A stretch of DNA of 37,179 nucleotides, taken from positions 1-37,179 of the forward strand of contig JAZGHU010000055.1 of NCBI GenBank assembly GCA_036481345.1, read 5' to 3'. Position 1 is the first letter of the stretch. Every line of letters starts with the position of its first letter. The translations under genes were made by a program, and so were the position numbers. Source of the DNA: JAAOYC01 sp036481345 (GTDB lineage Archaea > Nanobdellota > Nanobdellia > Woesearchaeales > WJKL01). The notes under the pieces were generated by a model. That model had not been told where the DNA came from. It ran no database searches and saw only the letters and a program-made list of their open reading frames with translations. Shown here one piece after another: positions 32,278 through 37,179 of the stretch.

Positions 32278-33151
32278 ATACACCAAAACCAGGACCTGGC
32301 TTAGTATTTTTAGGAATACCATAAGTCGGATTCGAGTAATGACTTGGTGGCAATGAAATTGGTCCAGATTTCTTTTCTTCAGACATAATAATTTTATATT
32401 TGTCTTTTAATCTATCTTTTTGTTTTTGCACTTCTTGAATATACTCAACTTCTGCATCTAATGTCCACTTCATTATAGTCTTAGCAAGGTTCTTTATTAC
32501 TGCTTGATCTATCAATGTATCTTCAATTGGCATATCTAATCCAATATATTCTGGAGCTTGTATCTGGAATCTTACTGCAGCATCTATGAATTTATCTATT
32601 ACTTCTTGTTCTCTATCTGGTTTGTATAGTTTATTTCTTATGACTATTGGGTCTGTTTCATCTAAAAGAGAAGGATCTTGTTCTAATTTGAATTCGCCTA
32701 CTTCTGTTCCAAGGCCCAAGATTCTTTTATATAATTCTTGAATAATATATGAATTTAATTTAGTAACTTTTCCATATTGTGTTGCATCTTCTCCAGATTT
32801 GCAGAAAGAAGGAAGTGCATCTCCAAAACCAATCATTACTTTTTTCCCGTAATCTAATTTTACTGGAACAATACCTAAATAGGGTGTTGTTCTTTCTACT
32901 ATTGGGGGAGTTAGTTCTTCTTTTTGGAATAAAATAGGATATTCCTCTTCAAATAAGAATTTTCCAGATCTAGAATCCACACCTTGATCTTGTTTTAATC
33001 TATCTTCAACCCAAGTTAGACCATCTGCAAATTCTTTATGAAATAAAGATTCATTTAATAGATACCATTGTCTGTGTTTGAATCCAAATAAAATAACTTG
33101 GGTAAGCTGATCTAATGAATTTCTTAAGTCACCTATTTCTATATTTGTCAT
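32267..33151 (-). CDS. Hypothetical protein, 294 residues
   Basis: Unrecognised, soluble protein of mixed charge. It has segments such as LTPPIVERTTPYLGIVPVKLDYGKKVMIGFGDALPSF and a long C-terminal helix with EVEYIQEVQKQKDRLKDK, then a Pro/Gly-rich tail (SGPISLPPSHY, PGPGFG). The ATG at 33151 is preferred over a TTG 12 nt upstream because the minus-strand box A (33172-33179) lies 28 nt before it. It therefore has its own promoter though it lies in line with the UDG-like gene. Confidence 0.65.
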   Translation of the reverse strand: MTNIEIGDLRNSLDQLTQVILFGFKHRQWYLLNESLFHKEFADGLTWVEDRLKQDQGVDSRSGKFLFEEEYPILFQKEELTPPIVERTTPYLGIVPVKLDYGKKVMIGFGDALPSFCKSGEDATQYGKVTKLNSYIIQELYKRILGLGTEVGEFKLEQDPSLLDETDPIVIRNKLYKPDREQEVIDKFIDAAVRFQIQAPEYIGLDMPIEDTLIDQAVIKNLAKTIMKWTLDAEVEYIQEVQKQKDRLKDKYKIIMSEEKKSGPISLPPSHYSNPTYGIPKNTKPGPGFGVSRS

Positions 33152-33193
33152 TGAATTTTGCAAAAGAAAGCTATTTAAAAAGTTTGTTGATTA

Positions 33194-33781
33194 TTAGAAA
33201 AAACTACCTTCTTTATTGTCCTTTGGATCTAAGAATTCTGCTAATCTATGATAATGCTCTTGTCTTTTTTCTATTGTAAATCTTTGCTCTAACATTCCTG
33301 GATGATATGAAAGAAAACAAGGAAATGATTCTTCTCCTAATCTATAATCTAAAGTATTGCCTACAACATCATCTAAGTTTTCTGTTGCATATGGAAATAA
33401 ATTCAAGTAGACAGGTCTACCCCCAAGAATAATTTTTTCTGGATGAAAATCTAAGATTTCATCATTTAGATGCTGGATACAAGCTTCATATCCTGTTTTT
33501 CTTGGCTTTCTCTCTCCTTTTAACAAACATTTGTATAAGTTTGTAACATAAATATCATCTGTATCTAGATAACAGAAATCAAGCATCTTTCTTATTACTG
33601 TACCAGTTGTTGAATTGTTAAATGCAGTTATATAACTTTGACCAAGAATTGTATCATTAGGTGTATGTAGAATAAACATAATCTTTGCTTGATCTGCGTT
33701 TTCCCCTTTAAATCCAGCTCCTTGCCCAATAATATCTGGATCACATGCTTTAGGGCAATTGACTATAAGTTCTTCTACCAT
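33194..33781 (-). CDS. Fe-S uracil-DNA-glycosylase-like protein (family 4 fold)
   Basis: A 195-residue protein resembling family 4 uracil-DNA glycosylases. Four Cys fit the Fe-S ligand layout: Cys9 and Cys13 at the N-terminus, Cys85 in YVTNLYKC and Cys101 in YEACIQHL. DDIYVTNLYKCLLKGERKP, EKIILGG and the C-terminal SYHPG correspond to family motifs. However the usual catalytic GEAPG motif reads LHTPNDTI, and the first Cys pair is spaced CxxxC rather than CxxC, so it may bind another base or have lost activity. It starts 1 nt after the stop of the interrupted gene. Confidence 0.75.
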   Translation of the reverse strand: MVEELIVNCPKACDPDIIGQGAGFKGENADQAKIMFILHTPNDTILGQSYITAFNNSTTGTVIRKMLDFCYLDTDDIYVTNLYKCLLKGERKPRKTGYEACIQHLNDEILDFHPEKIILGGRPVYLNLFPYATENLDDVVGNTLDYRLGEESFPCFLSYHPGMLEQRFTIEKRQEHYHRLAEFLDPKDNKEGSFF

Positions 33782-33782
33782 T

Positions 33783-34238
33783 TTAAATCCCTAAGAATTC
33801 GTTTGCCATCCTTGCTAAATCTTCTTTTTTTCGTAAGCTTGATCTGTCTGGATTGTGCTGCATCCATATTGTATCAAAATCTCCTAAAGATTCAATAGCA
33901 TCCATTACCACATCTTTTTCTTCATTTCTTGGAACAACAACAGCTTTTTTTGTAAAATAAAGAGGAAAACTAAACTCTCCTCCAAATGCTTGCTCTTGCT
34001 TGTTGTTTTTCTTTATTCCAAAGAAAGTGACGCAAGGATCTGCTGTTGGGAATCTTGGACCATAGTCTTGATTATAAGTGCAGTTTTCTTCTGATTTCCA
34101 TCTAAAATCAGCAAATGTTTTTCTTGCAATTTCATAAGGAAATACAACATCTTGAGATAAAATAAGTGATCCAACTGGGATAGATAAATGATGATCATAA
34201 AGATCTCCTGCTTCTTCTAATATTCTTACTAATTCTTC
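33783..34238 (-). pseudogene. Downstream half of interrupted gene, no start codon
   Basis: A 151-codon open frame directly following, in the same frame, the TAA (34239-34241) that ends the 172-residue gene. It begins EELVRILEEAGDLYDHHLSI and ends ARMANEFLGI. No ATG, GTG or TTG occurs in its first 109 codons, so it cannot start normally. Amino acid make-up is protein-like throughout (FGGEFSFPLYFTKK, QDYGPRFPTADPC). Either the gene was broken by a nonsense mutation, or the stop is read through, giving a protein of 324 residues. The UDG-like gene starts 1 nt after its stop, so coupling is retained. Confidence 0.75.
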
Positions 34239-34757
34239 TTAATTTGGTGGAAAGGTCATTTCCTCTGGATGCCTATACATATTATGCCATATAAAATCAA
34301 CAAATCCACCCCTATAATTAATTAAGAACTCTTCTTTTGTTAGAATCTGATTTTCATCATCATCATCAGTTTGAGTATATCTATGATCATCTTGTGCCAT
34401 TTGAGCAAGGCGTTTGAAGTCATAAGATCCAACTTCTATTTTTATGCCGTCTTGTTCAGAAATTAGGATTCGACCTTCCATGTTTTTGATTTTTGCAACT
34501 AATTCTTCTGGAAGTTCTGGCTGAGGTTCATCATATCTAGTAATTCTTGCGAATGTTTTTTTTATTGCTTTTGCTGCATCTTCTCTAAAATCTATTCTGC
34601 TGAAGAAATCATCGCCTGATTGGCAACATGCCATGATCTTAGGATCTCTTTCTATAGAAACATCTACTCTTGTAAAATATATATCATCTGGATGAGCTAT
34701 GGCATCCTTAAAATGTGTCCTTATATTCTCTTTTCTGTAAGTTAAATCTCTAACCAT
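34239..34757 (-). CDS. Hypothetical protein, 172 residues, upstream half of interrupted gene
   Basis: Unrecognised protein beginning MVRDLTYRKENIRTHFKDAI, with DIYFTRVDVSIERDPKIMACC, a helical middle and a Asp-rich segment (QTDDDDENQ), ending HPEEMTFPPN before TAA. The reading frame continues open for 151 further codons past that stop (see 33783-34238). It lies 37 nt after tfb with no box A in between, so it is probably co-transcribed with tfb. The N-terminal half may still fold, or the whole may be a pseudogene. Confidence 0.65.
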   Translation of the reverse strand: MVRDLTYRKENIRTHFKDAIAHPDDIYFTRVDVSIERDPKIMACCQSGDDFFSRIDFREDAAKAIKKTFARITRYDEPQPELPEELVAKIKNMEGRILISEQDGIKIEVGSYDFKRLAQMAQDDHRYTQTDDDDENQILTKEEFLINYRGGFVDFIWHNMYRHPEEMTFPPN

Positions 34758-34794
34758 TTTAATCTCTACAAAACTATCACAGAACTCTTTTTAC

Positions 34795-35715
34795 TTACTT
34801 CCTTCTTCTCTTTGTTTTCTTAACTTCACCAGTAAGTTTCAGCTTATCTAGTAATTCTTTATATCTATTTCTGATTGTAACTTCTGTTACTCCAGCCACA
34901 TCTGCAACTTCTCTTTGTGTTCTCTTTTCCCCATTAATTAATGCAGAAACATATAAAGCAGCAGCAGCTATTCCAGTTGGACCTCTTCCAGAAGTTAATT
35001 CAGCTCTTTGAGCTGATTCCAGGATCTCAATAGATTTTGACTGTGCTTCTGCTGTTAATTTTAATGCAGATGCAAATCTAGCAATATAATCAGCTGGATT
35101 TGATGGAAGAATGTTTATTCCTAGCTCTCTTGTTACAAATCTATATGTTCTTCCTATCTCTTTCTTCTCAATTCCAGAAGCTTCTGACAATTCATCTAAA
35201 GTTCTTGGAACATCATGTCTTCTACAAGCAGCATATAATGCTCCTGCAACAACAGATTCCATAGATCTTCCCCTTACGAGGACTCTTTGAACAGCCAAAG
35301 TATAGATTCTTGCTGATTCTTCTTCTACTGATCTTGGCAATTTTAAGTATGAACTTACTCTTTTTAATTCAGCTAATGCTAATTTTAAGTTTCTTTCAAT
35401 AGCAGTTGAAATTCTAGACTGCCATTTTCTTAATCTAAAGAATTTATTTCTGTCTTGAGCTTTTAATTTGAACAGATCTCCTGTCTGCCCAACTTCAGTT
35501 CCTAATCCTTGATCATATTGAGTATAAGTCATAGGAGCTCCTGTTCTACGTTTGCTTTTTGAATCAGAATCAAATTCACGCCATTCTTGACCATAATCAA
35601 CCATCTTATCTTCAATGACCAATCCACAGTCTTTACAGATGACTTCTCCTTTCTCTCTATTCCAGAATAAGTTAATACTAGTACACTCAGGACACTTCTT
35701 TATCAATTCAGACAT
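34795..35715 (-). CDS. tfb: Transcription initiation factor IIB
   Basis: A 306-residue archaeal TFB recruiting RNA polymerase to TBP-bound promoters. The N-terminal zinc ribbon has CPEC and CKDC (11-30), followed by the B-finger region RRTGAPMTYTQYDQGLGTEVG, and two cyclin-like repeats (first ending VAGALYAACRR, second GIAAAALYVSAL). The C-terminus is a basic helix-turn-helix (REVADVAGVTEVTIRNRYKE). A run of G just before the ATG acts as ribosome site. This gene alone establishes the archaeal origin. Confidence 0.97.
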   Translation of the reverse strand: MSELIKKCPECTSINLFWNREKGEVICKDCGLVIEDKMVDYGQEWREFDSDSKSKRRTGAPMTYTQYDQGLGTEVGQTGDLFKLKAQDRNKFFRLRKWQSRISTAIERNLKLALAELKRVSSYLKLPRSVEEESARIYTLAVQRVLVRGRSMESVVAGALYAACRRHDVPRTLDELSEASGIEKKEIGRTYRFVTRELGINILPSNPADYIARFASALKLTAEAQSKSIEILESAQRAELTSGRGPTGIAAAALYVSALINGEKRTQREVADVAGVTEVTIRNRYKELLDKLKLTGEVKKTKRRRK

Positions 35716-35756
35716 ATAAACCCCCCCGTTTTATGTAAGATTCTTAATTGTAATTT

Positions 35757-35790
35757 TTGTTAGCTAACAATAGTTGCAAACATTTATATA
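35757..35790 (-). promoter_or_regulatory. tfb promoter with 14-bp palindromic operator candidate
   Basis: A minus-strand box A TATATAAA (35783-35790) predicts transcription from about 35760. A perfect palindrome, TTGTTAGCTAACAA, occupies 35757-35770 and so covers the start site. A dimeric repressor, possibly autoregulatory, would block initiation there. The leader downstream is about 45 nt. Confidence 0.55.
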
Positions 35791-35937
35791 GGAATATACG
35801 CATCCTTTTATAAATGTTTCTGTTATTCTAAAATGGTGCCGAAAGCCTTATATATTTTGTGTTAAGAATTTGCTAAAATTATTTAAAACAAAATTTAAAG
35901 ATTAAAAATCTCAAATTTAAAGTTTATTATCATAACA

Positions 35938-35945
35938 TTTAAATA
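35938..35945 (+). promoter_or_regulatory. Box A of the tRNA-Ser gene
   Basis: TTTAAATA starts 32 nt before the first tRNA base, leaving a 5' leader of a few bases for RNase P or direct start. Confidence 0.7.
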
Positions 35946-35969
35946 CGCTAATATTTCCTTAATCTTTAT

Positions 35970-36068
35970 GCCGCTATCGCATAATCTGGTATTGCGCGGG
36001 CCTTGAGCGTTTCAACAAGGACAGCCCGTTTCCGCAAGGATATCCCGGTTCAAATCCGGGTGGCGGCG
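35970..36068 (+). tRNA. tRNA-Ser (UGA) with 15-nt intron
   Basis: A class II tRNA. Acceptor GCCGCTA (35970-35976) pairs with TGGCGGC (36061-36067); the discriminator is G73 (36068), as expected for Ser. The D arm has GG at 18-19; the anticodon stem is CGGGC/GCCCG; a long variable arm TCC-GCAA-GGA follows; the T arm is CCCGG-TTCAAAT-CCGGG. The 22-nt anticodon loop exceeds 7 nt by 15, so an intron (36008-36022) lies between positions 37 and 38. Splicing gives loop CTTGAGA with anticodon TGA (36004-36006). CTTG/CAAG pairing gives a relaxed bulge-helix-bulge. CCA is not encoded. Confidence 0.92.
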
Positions 36069-36075
36069 TTTATTC

Positions 36076-36381
36076 TCAACTCATCGTTGACATTCCATAA
36101 GAAGTGATTTCTTTATCATCAACTTTTATTTTGATGGCAATTTTTAAAGATGTAGAAGTTTTAGTAATTTTCAGATTTATCTCTTTAATTCGATTGAAAT
36201 CAAAAGATTTGGGAAGTTTCTCCTTAAAGAAAGCCACACATGTTTTACTTAATCCATCTTTTTGTTCAAGAACATTAGTATCAATTTTAGATGGGATGTC
36301 TTTAAAATAACCAAACCAAATCTCACTATCTAAGTACTTAGCTAAATTATTCCCTATTCCTTTCAAAACAGTAAGTTTCAT
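36076..36381 (-). CDS. Hypothetical protein, 101 residues
   Basis: Unrecognised basic protein without signal or membrane segment; one Cys. Begins MKLTVLKGIGNNLAKYLDSE and ends in strands (KIAIKIKVDDKEITSYG). A minus-strand TTTAAAGT (36402-36409) lies 28 nt before the ATG, compatible with a leaderless message. Its stop is close to the tRNA 3' end, on the opposite strand. Confidence 0.6.
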   Translation of the reverse strand: MKLTVLKGIGNNLAKYLDSEIWFGYFKDIPSKIDTNVLEQKDGLSKTCVAFFKEKLPKSFDFNRIKEINLKITKTSTSLKIAIKIKVDDKEITSYGMSTMS

Positions 36382-36469
36382 ACAGAAGATGAATATAATT
36401 TACTTTAAATAGTTTTGCAAGTCTATCTATAAGCCAAAAATAGTTAAATAACCTTAATTTCTCTAGATT

Positions 36470-37179
36470 ATGACAAAGATTTTAGTTTTAAGTAAGAAGA
36501 AGTCATTAATTTTAGAACCCACGACACCATATAATTTTAATGCTAATTTTCATAAACCGTCTCATTTTCCTTCTTCTGATAATATTTGGGAAAAGAATAA
36601 TTATTGGATAACAATGATTTGGAAAGGAAAAAAATTGGGATTGAAGTTTGAAAATATTGGAACAATAAATAAACCACGAATTAAAATTAAAATCTATTCT
36701 AAAAAAGCATTATCAAAAGAATTTATAAATAATATTACTCCAGAACTTAGATGGAGATTTAATCTTGATCAGGACATTTCAGAATTTTGTAAGAAGTTCA
36801 GAAAAGACAAGATTATGGGCCCTATAATCAAGAAATGGAAAGGAATGAAGCCAATAGCAGCAAATTCTCTTTATGAAACTTTGATCATTTATATTGTTCT
36901 TCAAAATGCAACAGTAAAAAGAAGTGTGCAGATGTTGGAAAATTTATTTGATAAATTTGGTAAAAAAGTAAAATTTAATGGAAAGACCCTTTCTACATTC
37001 TGGAAGCCAAGTAAAATGGCAAAATCAACAGAACAGGCATTGAGGGATTTGAAGTTAGGTTATAGAGCAAAATTCTTTATGAAACTTACAAAACAATTTG
37101 TAAATAAAGAAATCAATGAATTTTCTTTGAGAAAAACGAATAAAGAGGATATAAAGAAGTATATGTTAGAACTGTATGG
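36470..37179 (+). CDS. HhH-GPD DNA glycosylase (AlkA/OGG-like), cut by window edge
   Basis: The first 236 codons of a longer gene with no stop in the window. After a beta-rich N-terminal domain (about 1-105) comes a helical region with NSLYETLIIYIVLQNATVKR, LENLFDKFGKKVKFNG and LRDLKLGYRAKFF, the pattern of AlkA/OGG-type base-excision glycosylases. The catalytic hairpin-Gly/Pro-Asp part lies beyond the edge, so substrate cannot be judged. GTTAAATA (36443-36450) lies 27 nt before the ATG. Confidence 0.8.
   Translation, partial: MTKILVLSKKKSLILEPTTPYNFNANFHKPSHFPSSDNIWEKNNYWITMIWKGKKLGLKFENIGTINKPRIKIKIYSKKALSKEFINNITPELRWRFNLDQDISEFCKKFRKDKIMGPIIKKWKGMKPIAANSLYETLIIYIVLQNATVKRSVQMLENLFDKFGKKVKFNGKTLSTFWKPSKMAKSTEQALRDLKLGYRAKFFMKLTKQFVNKEINEFSLRKTNKEDIKKYMLELY

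Larger units (their letters stand above)
35716..35969. other. tfb / tRNA-Ser intergenic region
   Basis: About 250 bp of very AT-rich DNA. It holds the tfb promoter and palindrome on the left and the tRNA promoter on the right. Between them (about 35800-35930) I see no open frame of note; there is a rightward TATA-like TTTATAAATG near 35808 with no gene after it. Confidence 0.6.

Noticed and set aside
34013..34198. 61-codon minus-strand ORF in the gap after the 172-residue gene
   Set aside because: It is a different frame from the true continuation; the in-frame extension of the 172-residue gene is longer, protein-like and covers the whole gap.
35970..36068. tRNA-Leu instead of tRNA-Ser
   Set aside because: A long variable arm fits both, but the spliced loop gives anticodon UGA and the discriminator is G, which fit Ser.

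Overview
The window is a low-GC chromosomal segment from an archaeon, most likely a DPANN-type lineage (Woesearchaeota/Pacearchaeota-like; inferred from gene content, not from a marker tree). Support: an archaeal transcription factor B, a serine tRNA with an intron after position 37, archaeal box A promoters (TTTATATA or TTTAAATA) placed about 30 nt before many start codons so that transcripts are nearly leaderless, an archaeal/eukaryal-type isoleucyl-tRNA synthetase, PRC-barrel proteins and many tiny membrane or zinc-ribbon proteins. Several genes are of bacterial type (Lgt, RsuA/RluB pseudouridine synthase, cold-shock protein, Zwf/Gnd), so gene import looks extensive.

Layout. 1-4190 (minus): one tight operon rpiB-rpe-tkt-tlpA-ccdA-lipoprotein. 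4289-7948 (plus): tal-zwf-gnd and two small membrane proteins. Together these give a nearly complete oxidative plus non-oxidative pentose phosphate pathway; no 6-phosphogluconolactonase is seen. 8020-8845: superoxide reductase and a MerT-like membrane protein. 8869-12026: a lipoprotein gene lodged beside a PfkB sugar kinase, then Lgt. 12066-16058: a thiol-redox group (membrane thioredoxin/DsbA-like protein, thioredoxin, ROK-like sugar kinase, ferredoxin-thioredoxin-reductase-type protein), then a pseudouridine synthase and a zinc ribbon. 16170-20308: unknown proteins, a DEAD-box helicase, a cold-shock protein with a charged tail, and two microproteins. 20392-23538: ileS. 23627-28635: small membrane proteins, two VTT/DedA-like proteins, a GNAT, an SRPBCC-like protein, a winged-helix regulator and two PRC-barrel proteins; a ~90 bp non-coding repeat occurs twice here. 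28716-32277: a phosphoribosyltransferase with an extra N-terminal domain, a MATE transporter and a methyltransferase-kinase fusion. 32267-35715 (minus): tfb followed by an ORF interrupted by an in-frame TAA, an Fe-S uracil-DNA-glycosylase-like gene and an unknown protein. 35970-37179: tRNA-Ser, a small protein and a truncated HhH-GPD DNA glycosylase.

How it fits together: zwf/gnd would supply reducing power, and the CcdA/TlpA, thioredoxin, FTR-like and superoxide reductase genes would spend it on thiol and oxygen defence (inference). The most unusual items are the in-frame TAA in the tfb operon, the methyltransferase-kinase fusion, the complete pentose phosphate cluster with a metal-ligand-altered epimerase, the bacterial-style lipoprotein system, and the hairpin exactly at the predicted 5' end of the cold-shock mRNA.
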